The notes: generated by a model from the letters alone, not told the origin. Shown: positions 45,942 through 56,173, counted from the first letter of the stretch. The stretch: DNA of 64,000 nucleotides from Acinetobacter vivianii (GCF_014635885.1 NZ_BMDR01000008.1:99302-163301); one strand, 5' to 3'. Made by a program: numbers and translations.

Positions 45942-48062
45942 ATGGCTCAACCTAAATTTTTATTACAACCGCTCACGGTTGCGATCCTTGCTGCCTCAAA
46001 TACGGTAACGGTTTGGGCAAATCCTGCCGACTCATCCGCAGCTGAACATGCTCATGTTTCGCTTGCGCCGATTGTGGTAACCGCCCAACAACCAAATGAG
46101 AGCAATGGTTTGGTGGTACAAGCCGATCCAAAACAGCCGATTCAGCCAATCCCAGCAACGGATGGGGCAGATTATTTACAAAGTATTATGGGCTTTAATG
46201 CGATACAGAGTGGCGGTACCAATAGTGACGTGACTTTCCGTGGCATGTTTGGTTCACGTATCAAAATTCTGACCGATGGTACGGAAAATCTGGGGGCATG
46301 TCCGAGCCGTATGGATGCACCGACCTCGTATATTTCACCCGAAAGCTATGATCGTATTTCGGTGATTAAAGGCCCACAAACGGTTCAATATGCCAATACA
46401 GGTTCTGCTGCAACCGTGATTTTTGAACGTCAACCAGAGAAGTTAACCCAAGCTAAACCTTATCGTGGCCAAGCAAGTGTACTGTGGGGTTCATTTGGGC
46501 GTTTAGACCAAAATGTTGAAGCCGCGGTGGGGGACGAGAAAAAATATATCCGTTTGAATGCCAATCGTTCTGAGTCGAATAGCTATCAGGATGGTGACGG
46601 TAAAACCGTGCCTTCTTCATGGGAACGCTGGAATGCAGACGTTGCTTTAGGCTGGACACCTGACGAAAATACCTGGTTGGAATTGACGGGTGGCAAGGCT
46701 GATGGCGAGGCTGAATATGCGGGTCGTGGTATGGATGGTGCCCAATTCGCACGTGAGAGTTTAGGCCTGCGCTTTGAAAAGAAAAATGTCACCGATGTGA
46801 TCAAGAAAATTGAAGGTCAGGTGAACTATAGCTACAACGACCATATTATGGATAACTATAGTTTGCGCACACCGCCCATGGTTGAAATGCAGCATGGTGA
46901 TCACAGCATGCTGATGCCAAACCCAATGGCAATGCAAGTGACGCGCCGTACTTTGAACTCACGTTTGGCGATGACCTCTGAATGGGATCAGTGGAGCTTA
47001 ATCACGGGAGTGGATTCTCAGTTCAATAAACATGGTGGCAGCATGTCATCACCGATCATGCCATCTATGAATGTTCCATTCCGTCAGGATATGCGCTTCC
47101 AGTCTTATGGCGCTTTTGGTGAGTTAACTTATCAGTTGAATCCGCAGAGCAAGATTGTAACAGGCGCTCGTGTCGATCAGGTTAAGGTTGATGATGAGCG
47201 TGCTGACTCTAAGGCCAAAGGATTCAATACCCAGCTTGAAAAAACCTTACCAAGTACATTTGTCCGTTTGGAAAATCAAAATGTCGAGCATGGCCTCAAT
47301 AGCTATGTTGGACTGGGTTATGTAGAACGTATGCCTGATTATTGGGAGCTATTCAGTCCTGAACATGGTAATGCAGGTTCGAGCAATACCTTTAACGGCG
47401 TCCGTCCAGAAAAAACCTTACAGCTAGATCTTGGTTTTACCCAGCAACAGGGTGCATTTAACTCATGGGTTTCTGCTTATGCAGGACTGATTGATGATTA
47501 TATTCTGATGAGTTATCACGATCATAGCCACTTACATGAAGGTGGACATGGCGGGCATGGAGGTGGTGGAATTACCGCAGGTGCCAAGAATGTTGATGCC
47601 ACCATTGCAGGGGCTGAGGCTGGAATCGGGTATCAGTTTACCGATCATATTCAGGCAGACGTGAGTGCGATGTATGCATGGGGTAAAAATACCAGCGACA
47701 ATACGCCGTTGCCACAAATTGCACCTTTAGAAGGTCGTGTGAATTTACGTTATGTTGCTGATAAATACACGCTTGGTATGTTGTGGCGTGTCGTCGATCA
47801 GCAAAACCGTGTGAGTTTGCACCAAGGAAATATCGTGGGATATGACCTTAAACCAAGTGCGGGTTTCTCAACGATTTCATTGAATGGTAGTTATAGTCTG
47901 AATAAAGACGTCGATCTTTCAGTTGGTGTCGATAATCTGCTCGATAAAACTTATACCGAACACCTGAATAAAGCGGGCAGTTCAGGTTTTGGTTTTGCCA
48001 GTGAAGAGCAGTTCAATAATACTGGACGCAACTACTGGATGCGTATGAGCATGAAGTTCTAA
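45942..48062 (+). CDS. TonB-dependent copper receptor (OprC/NosA-like)
   Basis: A 706-residue outer-membrane receptor: signal peptide to about residue 26, TonB box-like A-P-I-V-V-T-A, plug domain (D-Y-L-Q-S-I-M-G-F-N-A-I-Q-S-G-G, G-P-Q-T-V-Q-Y), then a 22-strand barrel ending in W-M-R-M-S-M-K-F. Met- and His-rich stretches (M-P-S-M-N-V-P, H-D-H-S-H-L-H-E-G-G-H-G-G-H) and Cys in L-G-A-C-P-S-R-M-D-A fit OprC, which binds copper. Follows DUF2946 by 73 bases. Confidence 0.92.
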   Translation: MAQPKFLLQPLTVAILAASNTVTVWANPADSSAAEHAHVSLAPIVVTAQQPNESNGLVVQADPKQPIQPIPATDGADYLQSIMGFNAIQSGGTNSDVTFRGMFGSRIKILTDGTENLGACPSRMDAPTSYISPESYDRISVIKGPQTVQYANTGSAATVIFERQPEKLTQAKPYRGQASVLWGSFGRLDQNVEAAVGDEKKYIRLNANRSESNSYQDGDGKTVPSSWERWNADVALGWTPDENTWLELTGGKADGEAEYAGRGMDGAQFARESLGLRFEKKNVTDVIKKIEGQVNYSYNDHIMDNYSLRTPPMVEMQHGDHSMLMPNPMAMQVTRRTLNSRLAMTSEWDQWSLITGVDSQFNKHGGSMSSPIMPSMNVPFRQDMRFQSYGAFGELTYQLNPQSKIVTGARVDQVKVDDERADSKAKGFNTQLEKTLPSTFVRLENQNVEHGLNSYVGLGYVERMPDYWELFSPEHGNAGSSNTFNGVRPEKTLQLDLGFTQQQGAFNSWVSAYAGLIDDYILMSYHDHSHLHEGGHGGHGGGGITAGAKNVDATIAGAEAGIGYQFTDHIQADVSAMYAWGKNTSDNTPLPQIAPLEGRVNLRYVADKYTLGMLWRVVDQQNRVSLHQGNIVGYDLKPSAGFSTISLNGSYSLNKDVDLSVGVDNLLDKTYTEHLNKAGSSGFGFASEEQFNNTGRNYWMRMSMKF

Positions 48063-48070
48063 GCCATGCA

Positions 48071-48100
48071 AAAACAAGGTGGATCAGTCCACCTTGTTTT
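48071..48100. terminator. Bidirectional terminator after the copper receptor gene
   Basis: Stem AAAACAAGGTGGA / TCCACCTTGTTTT with a TCAG loop. Serves the receptor gene and the convergent gene at 48110. Confidence 0.88.
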
Positions 48101-48109
48101 ACTTTAGCT

Positions 48110-48871
48110 CTAAGCCAGACAATCCTGTTTTGGCATCAGGCTATCGCAATACAATGGATTTAATGCACATTGCAAATCATCAATTTGTTCTTGAGTGACG
48201 TAACCCTTACTCTTGAGATATTCCGCCACGCGGTCATCACGCAGGCTTAAAAATGCTGCATCATAAACGCCTAAATCAACAAATAAAGCAGCTGTTTCCA
48301 GACTATTAAAATGATCGAGGAAGACATCATTATCATGCATCAGGAAAATATGTGTGAACGGTGCATTGCTATCGACTTTTAAAAGCTGCGCCAATTGTTC
48401 AGGACGCGTTTTGATAAACAATAAGTCGGAAAGTTCATCAAACTGGCTTTTGTCCAGTTGGTTTTCATCGCCTTTGACATGACTTAACCATGCTTTAAAG
48501 ACCAGAACTGCACCGCCGCGTAACAGCATGCTCCAAATTTGATGGCGTGTTTCATGGCCGAGATGAGCAGATTCTGCTTCAAGTGCATCTAAAAATTTCT
48601 GCTCTTGCTGTGCCAGCTTTTCAAATAATCCCAAACCTTGTGGATGGTAGGCTGCGGGAGCAAATACATCAAAATTCAGTTCATGGAATACATTCAACGC
48701 TAGTGGAACTGCCGCCTGATAGAGGGTATCTAGTGCATGTAAATGTGTCTCTTCGAGTTTGCTATGCGCAAAAATCTGTTGCCACTCTAATTGCGGTAAT
48801 AAGGCATTCGCGCTGTATTGGCGATAAAACTGTTGTGACGTATGGTCTGTTGTGGGGTGACTATTATTCAT
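48110..48871 (-). CDS. Unrecognised soluble protein, 253 residues
   Basis: A 253-residue, mostly helical and acidic protein without signal peptide or membrane segment. Seen: Q-Q-E-Q-K-F-L-D-A-L-E-A-E-S near the middle, a Leu-rich S-M-L-L-R-G-G-A-V-L-V-F-K-A-W-L segment, and a C-terminal D-D-L-Q-C-A-L-N-P-L-Y-C-D with two Cys. I recognise no family. Start at ATG 48871 with AAGGA; an upstream in-frame start at 48961 is less supported. A long palindrome lies about 190 bases upstream. Confidence 0.65.
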   Translation of the reverse strand: MNNSHPTTDHTSQQFYRQYSANALLPQLEWQQIFAHSKLEETHLHALDTLYQAAVPLALNVFHELNFDVFAPAAYHPQGLGLFEKLAQQEQKFLDALEAESAHLGHETRHQIWSMLLRGGAVLVFKAWLSHVKGDENQLDKSQFDELSDLLFIKTRPEQLAQLLKVDSNAPFTHIFLMHDNDVFLDHFNSLETAALFVDLGVYDAAFLSLRDDRVAEYLKSKGYVTQEQIDDLQCALNPLYCDSLMPKQDCLA

Positions 48872-49186
48872 GATCAATGTCCTTTTCGACAGTCTGTTTC
48901 TAGAAACCCAACACGATGAGCCATAGGTTTCCATTAATTTGATCAATTTATGCGGTATCAAGAAAGCAAGTAGAATACGACTAAAGTTGTAGGATGGTTT
49001 TTTAGGGTAAAATTACAAAATAAAAACAATAACTTAATTAATTGTAAGTAAGTGTACAAACGTTCACTAATGTAAGTGAACGTTTTTGCCATAGCCAATT
49101 ATCATTTGAGCACTTTGGTCAATTTATCATCGGTCAAAATGCTGCTTTTTGATGATTTTTGCCTATATTGCAAAATATTTTGTCAT
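48872..49186. other. Intergenic region with a palindrome upstream of the 48110 gene
   Basis: 315 bases. Contains the palindrome at 49058-49085 and AT-rich sequence, but no credible gene. Confidence 0.5.
49058..49085. promoter_or_regulatory. 28-base palindrome, probable operator
   Basis: AAACGTTCACT - AATGTA - AGTGAACGTTT, perfect 11-base arms. The AGTGAAC half site resembles binding sites of TetR-family lipid regulators. Weak T runs, no gene ending on the plus strand, so an operator is more likely than a terminator. Confidence 0.45.
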
Positions 49187-52100
49187 TTATTGCATAGGCA
49201 TGATTTTTAAACCAGATAACCACGCACGTAAGCCAGCAGGTTTAAGCGGCTTTTTCAGCAATACAATATTCTGCTGTTTTAAATATTGAGGCAGTTCTGG
49301 ATCAGAATCTGCTGTGATCAATGCTACTGGAATATGTGCAGGACGATATTGTTCAATAAAGTCCAAACCACGTTGATCATGATTCAAATGCTGATCAATC
49401 AGCCAGACCTGAATCTCTTCCTGCTCAATAAGTCGTAATGCCTCTTCAGGTTCTGTTGCAGTGAAGATCTGATAGCCCCATTTGCTCAACAGTGTTCGCA
49501 TGCCTTCCAGAATGGTTTCATCATTATCCAGACATAGAACTTTATAGGCCGTATGCTGTAATGCTGTCACATGCGGTGTCGCCGTTTGAATTTTAGGTGC
49601 TTCCACTAAAGGGACTTCGATCATGAAGCAGGAGCCTTTACCCAGTTCAGAATAAACATGTACGGGGAAATCCAGCAGGCTGGTCATTCGTTGTACAATT
49701 GCAAGTCCCAGTCCAAGACCTTGTTCTCCCCAAGGTGAAGTATGCCCACAACGCTCAAATTCTTGGAACAGTTTAAGGCGCTGTTGTTCATTAATCCCTG
49801 GCCCTGTATCCCAAACACCAATACGAATATGGTTTGCTCGCTGTGCGGAACGCAACACACCAACCACCACACGTCCTTGCGCTGTATAACGTAAAGCATT
49901 GCTGACAAAGTTCTGAATAATTCGTCGCATCCATTGAGGATCGGTATCTACCCAAAACTTGGTATCGTGGACGGAGAGTTGAATATCGCGCTGGGCCGCA
50001 ATGGATTTGAACTGTAATTCTAGGTCGTTCAATAAATCATGCAATGAATAGGCTTGGCGTTTGGGTTGAATGGTACCGCCTTCTAAACGGGCAATATCAA
50101 GTAGGGCAGAGAGCATACTTTCTGCGCCGTAAAGTGCCCGATCCAGCTGTTGTAAGGTCTGCTGATCTTCTGCGGAATGGACACTTTGTTCTAAAGCGGT
50201 ACTAAATAAACGTGCTGCATGCATCGGTTGAAGTAAATCATGACTGGCTGCGGCCAAGAAACGGCTTTTCGATTGATTGGCTTTATCGGCTTGTTCCAGC
50301 GCCAATTGCTGTTCGGTCAACGCATTCGCAAGCTGCTGGGTTCGGTCACTGACACGTTCTTCCAGTACGGCTTCATTTTCACGGAATGCCGTAATATCGG
50401 CAAAAGTGGTGACGAAGCCACCGCCTTCAATGGGGTTGCCGCGCATTTGAATAACGAGACCATCTTTACGAATCCGCTCGAACTCATGCGCACTGCCGAC
50501 TTTCATCCAGTGCAGTCGTTTACGCACATGTTCTTCAACTGGGCCCGGCCCACATTCACCACGTTCCGCGTTATAGCGAATCAAGTCTGCAATTGGACAG
50601 CCGACATAAACCAGATCTTTTGGATAATCAAATAGTTTCAGGTATTGATTGTTCCACGCCACCAGACACATATTTTTATCCACCACACTGACCCCTTGTG
50701 TCATGTGATCGATCATGGTCATCAATAAATTTTGGTTAAAACGCTGCCATTGCGAGGCTTGGTCAAGAATATTGGCGACTTGACCCAGTGCCAGACCATT
50801 ATTAATCATGGCAGTGGTTAATAGCGTACGAGCAGATGCAGCTCCAATAATCCCCGCCAGGTACTGCTCGGTAAAGCGCCACCACATGCCATTCGCCACA
50901 TGATTTTCATTTAAAACCACATGATTTTGTTCACAAAATTGCTGGAAAGCTTGTAGCGTTGGTTTATCACCTGTGACACGCTTGGCTAATGCCAGTAAAT
51001 CACCGACTTTAAGTCGTGCAGCATTCAGATGTAGATCTGTCAGGTCAGTGTTGGACTGGGCGGATGGTAACGGTTTGCTTTCATAGTAGAAGAAGCTTTC
51101 CGCCTGAATTTGTTCGGCCACACTTGGACGGTAGAGGCGCGATACCCAAATATAAAGCACCACGTTCAAACCTAAAGACCACAACACACCATGGGTGAGC
51201 GGGGCAAACGATTCAAACCCGAGTAAGGCTTCGGGACGTAAGCCATTAATATTAAAAGGGCCAAATAATAAAATATGTTGTGCAAAATCTTGATAATGAT
51301 CAGGCAGGCTACGCAGTACGGTCGGGAACAGTAAGGTGTAGCTCCACATAGCAAAGCCTATTAACAGGCCGACGTAGACACCCTGACGACTTGCACCACG
51401 CCAGTATAAGCCACCAATCAAGGCAGGAGAAAATTGTGCGACCGCACTAAAAGCCAGTAAGCCAAAAACAGAGAGTTGGTTGATATCATTAAAGAAATGG
51501 AAAAACAAAAAGCCCAGTAACATTACGCTAATGATACTAATGCGGCGGGTGAGTTTGAGTACCCGAGGCAAATGCTGATCATGACGGGAAATAATTTTAA
51601 AACGCCACAGGGCAGGCATGATCAGGTCATTACTGAGCATAATTGACAATGCCACAGAGGCAACCAAAAGCATGCCAGTCGAAGCTGAAAAGCCTCCCAG
51701 AAAAGCCAAAAGTGCTAACCAATCCTGCTGATAGCTCATCGGTAAGGCCAGTACGGCAATGTCTGGTGTCCCCAGCGATTCGGGTAAAGAATGCAGCGCC
51801 CAACTGGCAATTGGAATAATCGCAATCACGGTCAGAATCAGATAGGCAGCGAACCAGCGACGCGCCCCACGAATATGTTTTTCATCCCGTAATTCCACCA
51901 CCGCCACATGAAACTGACGTGGTAGGCAGATCATGGCTAGACCAGCCAGTAACGTTTGCACCCAGAATGTTTCAGGAACACCGAGTTGTTGCAGGTCATG
52001 AAAATGCTGATGAACATCAGTACTGACCTGTTTGATATTGTCAGGTGATTGTAATAAGAAAAATGCTGCCACACAGAGCAGGGCAAAGAGCTTAACAAAG

Positions 52101-52705
52101 GACTCAAAGGCAACAGCCAGCATTAAACCGCCGTGCTGTTCGGTATGCGCAATATGCCGTGTCCCAAAAATCATGGCTAAAATCGCCAGTACAGCCGTAA
52201 GCACCAGAACACTATTGGTGGTGGTATGGATATGTGCGTTCTGCTCCAGAATCACCGAAGCGCTAAGTGCAATAGCGCGAAGTTGCAAAGCCAGATAGGG
52301 CACAATCGCAATGACGGCAAGAATCGTGACCAGTGCTGCCAGACTTCCGCTTTTGCCGTAGCGGGCAGCCACAAAATCGGCAATTGACGAAATAGCATGG
52401 TGCTGACGGATGCGGCCTAAGCGCTTCCAGATGTCATAACCAAACCAGATAAATAGCAATGGCCCAAGATAAATCGGCAGAAAGATCACGCCTTGGCGAA
52501 CCGCGGCGCCTGTTGCGCCATAAAAGGTCCATGAAGAACAATATACGCCCAAAGTTAAGCTGAACAGCAGCATCCGACCACGCGTACTTAAACGGCTGGC
52601 GTGCTTTTCACCAAAAAAAGCACAGCCGAATAACAGCACAATGTACAGGGCCAATACCCCAAGAATAAGCCAACTGTTCATATTGCTCACGTGATCAAAT
52701 TCCAT
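49187..52705 (-). CDS. crbS: CrbS/MxtR-like symporter-histidine kinase-receiver hybrid
   Basis: A 1172-residue hybrid sensor. The first half (about 1-520) is a 13-helix sodium/solute symporter domain; then a PAS segment (about 660-770: V-V-D-K-N-M-C-L-V-A-W-N-N-Q-Y), coiled coil, HisKA with phospho-acceptor H822 (A-A-S-H-D-L-L-Q-P), an ATPase domain (G-P-G-I-N, G-L-G-L-G-L-A-I-V) and a receiver with D1104 (L-I-D-Q-H-L). This is CrbS/MxtR architecture, which senses acetate-like growth states and controls acs and actP; DUF485-actP is divergent. The start could be 52681. The partner CrbR regulator is not in the window. Confidence 0.88.
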   Translation of the reverse strand: MEFDHVSNMNSWLILGVLALYIVLLFGCAFFGEKHASRLSTRGRMLLFSLTLGVYCSSWTFYGATGAAVRQGVIFLPIYLGPLLFIWFGYDIWKRLGRIRQHHAISSIADFVAARYGKSGSLAALVTILAVIAIVPYLALQLRAIALSASVILEQNAHIHTTTNSVLVLTAVLAILAMIFGTRHIAHTEQHGGLMLAVAFESFVKLFALLCVAAFFLLQSPDNIKQVSTDVHQHFHDLQQLGVPETFWVQTLLAGLAMICLPRQFHVAVVELRDEKHIRGARRWFAAYLILTVIAIIPIASWALHSLPESLGTPDIAVLALPMSYQQDWLALLAFLGGFSASTGMLLVASVALSIMLSNDLIMPALWRFKIISRHDQHLPRVLKLTRRISIISVMLLGFLFFHFFNDINQLSVFGLLAFSAVAQFSPALIGGLYWRGASRQGVYVGLLIGFAMWSYTLLFPTVLRSLPDHYQDFAQHILLFGPFNINGLRPEALLGFESFAPLTHGVLWSLGLNVVLYIWVSRLYRPSVAEQIQAESFFYYESKPLPSAQSNTDLTDLHLNAARLKVGDLLALAKRVTGDKPTLQAFQQFCEQNHVVLNENHVANGMWWRFTEQYLAGIIGAASARTLLTTAMINNGLALGQVANILDQASQWQRFNQNLLMTMIDHMTQGVSVVDKNMCLVAWNNQYLKLFDYPKDLVYVGCPIADLIRYNAERGECGPGPVEEHVRKRLHWMKVGSAHEFERIRKDGLVIQMRGNPIEGGGFVTTFADITAFRENEAVLEERVSDRTQQLANALTEQQLALEQADKANQSKSRFLAAASHDLLQPMHAARLFSTALEQSVHSAEDQQTLQQLDRALYGAESMLSALLDIARLEGGTIQPKRQAYSLHDLLNDLELQFKSIAAQRDIQLSVHDTKFWVDTDPQWMRRIIQNFVSNALRYTAQGRVVVGVLRSAQRANHIRIGVWDTGPGINEQQRLKLFQEFERCGHTSPWGEQGLGLGLAIVQRMTSLLDFPVHVYSELGKGSCFMIEVPLVEAPKIQTATPHVTALQHTAYKVLCLDNDETILEGMRTLLSKWGYQIFTATEPEEALRLIEQEEIQVWLIDQHLNHDQRGLDFIEQYRPAHIPVALITADSDPELPQYLKQQNIVLLKKPLKPAGLRAWLSGLKIMPMQ

Positions 52706-52713
52706 TTTTTATC

Positions 52714-52732
52714 ATACCCGAAGCGCGGGTAT
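52714..52732. repeat. Inverted repeat in the crbS leader
   Basis: ATACCCG - AAGCG - CGGGTAT, a perfect seven-base hairpin directly upstream of the crbS start; might be an operator or a translational hairpin. Confidence 0.5.
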
Positions 52733-52865
52733 AGCAAGGAGTAGAGATTTGCATTTAGAGACCAAAGTCTAAGTTACGAGTCAATCATAATCTTGTTAAG
52801 TTGGATAATGAAAAATCCCACGTAAAAAGGGGTCCACGGTTGGACACAAAAATAAGGAGTTGATT

Positions 52866-53198
52866 ATGGATGATTCTCAGGTAGATCGAATTCTACATAA
52901 TCCAAAGTTTCAAGAAATGGTCAGCAAAAAGCGTACATTAAGTTGGACATTAACAGCAATTATGCTGTTTATCTACGTTGGATTTATGCTTTTGGTTGGC
53001 TATAACAAAGAATTTTTAGCAAGTTCATTTAGCGGTGGTGTAACCACTTGGGGTATTCCCCTCGGTTTAGGCATTATTGTGTTGTCATTTATTTTATGTG
53101 GGGTGTATTCCTACATTGCCAATAATAAGCTTGACCAGTTGAATGAAGAAGCCCTCAAGGAAGTTGAGGCCATTGCACATGAAAAAGGGATGCACTGA
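52866..53198 (+). CDS. DUF485 domain membrane protein (ActP partner)
   Basis: A 110-residue protein with two transmembrane helices (about 30-52 and 64-88) and the DUF485 mark [16 protein letters not shown]. Such proteins (YjcH) are encoded just before actP and are thought to support acetate uptake. ATG 52866 has AAGGAG at ideal spacing. Co-transcribed with actP, whose start lies one base after the stop. Confidence 0.9.
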   Translation: MDDSQVDRILHNPKFQEMVSKKRTLSWTLTAIMLFIYVGFMLLVGYNKEFLASSFSGGVTTWGIPLGLGIIVLSFILCGVYSYIANNKLDQLNEEALKEVEAIAHEKGMH

Positions 53199-53199
53199 G

Positions 53200-54915
53200 A
53201 TGAAAGGGACATCATTCAAAGCGATACTGTTCACACTGCTCAGCTTTTGCTGCACAAGTATTGCATTCGCCAGTCCAGATTTAGGTACAGCTGAACAGCA
53301 AGCGACCAACTGGCATGCGATCATTATGTTTACGATCTTTGTCGGTTTTACATTGTTCATTACCAAATGGGCAGCGAAGCAAACCCAGTCTGCACAAGAT
53401 TTCTATACCGCTGGTGGCGGGATTAGTGGTTTCCAAAATGGTTTGGCGATTGCCGGTGACTATATGTCAGCCGCATCGTTCTTGGGTATTTCTGCATTGG
53501 TGTTCAGTTCGGGCTTTGATGGCTTGCTTTATTCACTCGGTTTCATGGTCGGTTGGCCAATCGTTTTGTTCCTTGTGGCAGAGCGTTTACGTAATCTGGG
53601 TAAATATAACTTATCCGATGTAGTGTCGTTCCGTCTGGAAGAAAAGCCAGTACGTACCTTGGCAGCATTTAGTTCACTGGTTGTCGTGGCGTTCTACCTG
53701 ATTGCACAGATGGTCGGTGCAGGTCAGCTCATCAAATTATTATTCGGTTTGAACTACAACATCGCAGTTGTGATCGTGGGCCTCTTGATGATGGCGTATG
53801 TGATCTTCGGTGGCATGTTGGCAACCACGTGGGTGCAAATCATTAAAGCAGTGATGTTGCTCAGTGGCGCGACTTTCATGGCATTTATGGTAATGAAAGC
53901 AGTTGGTTTTAGCTTCACCAATATGTTCAATCAAGCGATTGAGGTGTATAGCCAGGCGCACAGCATGAGCTGGGATGAAGCCGCTAAAATCATGGGGCCA
54001 GGTTCATTAACGGCTAACCCGATTGATGCGCTTTCACTTGGTCTTGCCTTGATGTTTGGTACTGCTGGTTTACCGCATATCTTGATGCGTTTCTTCACGG
54101 TGAAAGATGCCAAAGAAGCACGTAAATCAGTTGTGGTGGCAACGGGCTTTATTGGTTACTTCTATCTTTTAACCTTCATTATCGGTTTCGGTGCAATCCT
54201 GTTTGTTGCAAACAACCCGCAATTCCTTGATCTTGCGAAAGCAGCAGTGACAGGCAAATTAGAGTTGGTGGGCGGTAACAACATGGCGGCAGTTCACTTG
54301 AGTGATGCTGTGGGCGGTGACTTGTTCATGGGCTTCATTTCAGCGGTCGCATTCGCAACAATCCTTGCGGTGGTTGCAGGTTTAACGCTGTCAGGTGCAT
54401 CTGCAATTTCACATGACCTTTATGCCAACGTATTCAAGAAAGGCAAAACAACACCTGAATCTGAATTGAAAATGTCAAAAATCGCAACTTTAGGTTTAGC
54501 GATCTTCGCCATGATTTTGGGTATCTTGTTCGAGAAACAAAACGTTGCCTTTATGGTTGGCTTGGCATTCTCGGTAGCATGTTGTGCAAACTTCCCAGTA
54601 CTCGTGTTATCAATGTTCTGGAAAGGCTTAACAACGCGTGGTGCAGTGATTGGTGGGGTCGTAGGTTTAGTTGGTGCGGTGAGCCTGATCATTCTATCTA
54701 AAGCGGTTTGGGTAGATACCTTGGCGATTTCTGAAACTGCGCCAAACCCATTCAATGGCCCAGCATTATTTGCAATGCCACTTTCATTCTTCTGCTGTTG
54801 GTTCTTCTCTGTCACTGACAAGTCAGCACGTGCAGAGAAAGAGCGTAAAGCCTTTGATGCTCAGTTTGTTCGCTCAATGACTGGTATCGGTGCTTCTGGT
54901 GCGTCAGATCACTAA
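53200..54915 (+). CDS. actP: Cation/acetate symporter
   Basis: A 571-residue sodium:solute symporter family permease for acetate (and glycolate). A signal-like N-terminus (to about residue 25) precedes the family features: [29 protein letters not shown] and [10 protein letters not shown]. Start is ATG 53200, after the DUF485 stop; the longer frame overlapping DUF485 is spurious. Followed by a strong terminator. Confidence 0.94.
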   Translation: MKGTSFKAILFTLLSFCCTSIAFASPDLGTAEQQATNWHAIIMFTIFVGFTLFITKWAAKQTQSAQDFYTAGGGISGFQNGLAIAGDYMSAASFLGISALVFSSGFDGLLYSLGFMVGWPIVLFLVAERLRNLGKYNLSDVVSFRLEEKPVRTLAAFSSLVVVAFYLIAQMVGAGQLIKLLFGLNYNIAVVIVGLLMMAYVIFGGMLATTWVQIIKAVMLLSGATFMAFMVMKAVGFSFTNMFNQAIEVYSQAHSMSWDEAAKIMGPGSLTANPIDALSLGLALMFGTAGLPHILMRFFTVKDAKEARKSVVVATGFIGYFYLLTFIIGFGAILFVANNPQFLDLAKAAVTGKLELVGGNNMAAVHLSDAVGGDLFMGFISAVAFATILAVVAGLTLSGASAISHDLYANVFKKGKTTPESELKMSKIATLGLAIFAMILGILFEKQNVAFMVGLAFSVACCANFPVLVLSMFWKGLTTRGAVIGGVVGLVGAVSLIILSKAVWVDTLAISETAPNPFNGPALFAMPLSFFCCWFFSVTDKSARAEKERKAFDAQFVRSMTGIGASGASDH

Positions 54916-54927
54916 TTCGCTTGAGCT

Positions 54928-54959
54928 AAAAAAAGCCCTCATTGATTGAGGGCTTTTTT
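54928..54959 (+). terminator. Terminator after actP
   Basis: Seven A, stem GCCCTCA / TGAGGGC, TTGAT loop, T6. Also usable by the convergent MpaB gene. Confidence 0.92.
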
Positions 54960-54964
54960 ACGGC

Positions 54965-56173
54965 TTATTGATGCATGCTCGCCAGTTGCTGTGACTGATT
55001 GCGATAGAGCGACAAGCCAATGCGTTGCAAATGACGCCCATTTTGTTCAAGAAAACGGTTTAATTTTGGAATATGTTTGGCACTGGTATACAGCGCTAAA
55101 TTTCGACCAATCAGATAATAAGCAAACCAAGCTGCTGATTGTGGAGCTAAACCTAACTTCTGCATTTTCTTGCGACCAATAAAGAACTGGGTAATTTCTA
55201 AATGCTGTTTATATGCCAGCTTTTGTTGAAAGGTCCTTAAATAGCGATATTTGCGTTCGAATGGCTCTTTGGAAAGACTTGAGCCGAGTGAGATACTACT
55301 GGCATCGGATTGCGGATGGGCAAATTGCATCCAGTAAATCAGTTTCCAGCCTTCTGCCTCATGATCGACCAGCCATTTTTCCTCAACACCCATTAACCAG
55401 CCCGCATATTTCCAGAAATGTAAAAAGCTATCGATTTCCTGCTTGCTCGGAAAAATCCCCAAAGCACGGATACCAATCAGTACCACACCACTAAAGGCAA
55501 TATTGGTCATGGCCTGATCATATTGGTTGATCGGTAGACCCCAAGTCTCAGCATCCCATTTTTCTGATTTTTGCAGTTGATGACGGACTAAGGCATGAAT
55601 GAATCGCACAAAAATGGTGGATGTAAAGCCTTTACTAAAACGTGCAAAACCATCTGCTTCGGTGATATCGACCCACCATTTAGTGGTTTCAGCGAGACGA
55701 GTTCCTGCCTGTTTCTTTAATGCACCAGTCAGGATCAGAGGCTGGTTAAATCCTGGATACATATAGCCGGTCATTAAGGATAAATCCCGTAGGATGAGTC
55801 CATTATTAACGCCTAAACGATAAGTAAATTTGAGTGCTTCATCTACTTTGGCTTGCTCATACCAATCAGGTTTCCGTTCCACCAGTTGGAAGAAAGTCGT
55901 GAGTTCAGGAATTTCATGCGGTAATTTATCTAAACCTTCATATAGTGCCGTTTCAAAGTATTTACGATGCAGTTTAGGATTTTGTAGCACCCAAAGCAGC
56001 ACCTGATCCATCGGTTCATCACCACTTTGCAGGGCCGTGTTCAAGTCAAGATAGTCCTGATAACTCGGTTGAACTTCCTGTCGGGTCATATAGCTGAGAA
56101 TCTTGGTTTTGATATTGCGCTGAATCATGTCTTCAAACGCCGCCAAGCGTTTAGGTTTAACGATGCTTTGCAT
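54965..56173 (-). CDS. MpaB family oxygenase (DUF2236)
   Basis: A 402-residue member of the ER-bound oxygenase MpaB/MpaB'/rubber-oxygenase (DUF2236) family, which binds haem b and cleaves C=C bonds in some cases. Visible: N-N-G-L-I-L-R-D-L-S-L-M-T-G-Y-M, the T-x-x-W-W-V-D-I-T-E segment, R-F-I-H-A-L-V-R-H in the haem-pocket region, and A-F-S-G-V-V-L-I. No signal peptide. Divergent from a TetR gene across 85 bases with palindromic elements, so probably repressed by it. Substrate unknown. Confidence 0.8.
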   Translation of the reverse strand: MQSIVKPKRLAAFEDMIQRNIKTKILSYMTRQEVQPSYQDYLDLNTALQSGDEPMDQVLLWVLQNPKLHRKYFETALYEGLDKLPHEIPELTTFFQLVERKPDWYEQAKVDEALKFTYRLGVNNGLILRDLSLMTGYMYPGFNQPLILTGALKKQAGTRLAETTKWWVDITEADGFARFSKGFTSTIFVRFIHALVRHQLQKSEKWDAETWGLPINQYDQAMTNIAFSGVVLIGIRALGIFPSKQEIDSFLHFWKYAGWLMGVEEKWLVDHEAEGWKLIYWMQFAHPQSDASSISLGSSLSKEPFERKYRYLRTFQQKLAYKQHLEITQFFIGRKKMQKLGLAPQSAAWFAYYLIGRNLALYTSAKHIPKLNRFLEQNGRHLQRIGLSLYRNQSQQLASMHQ

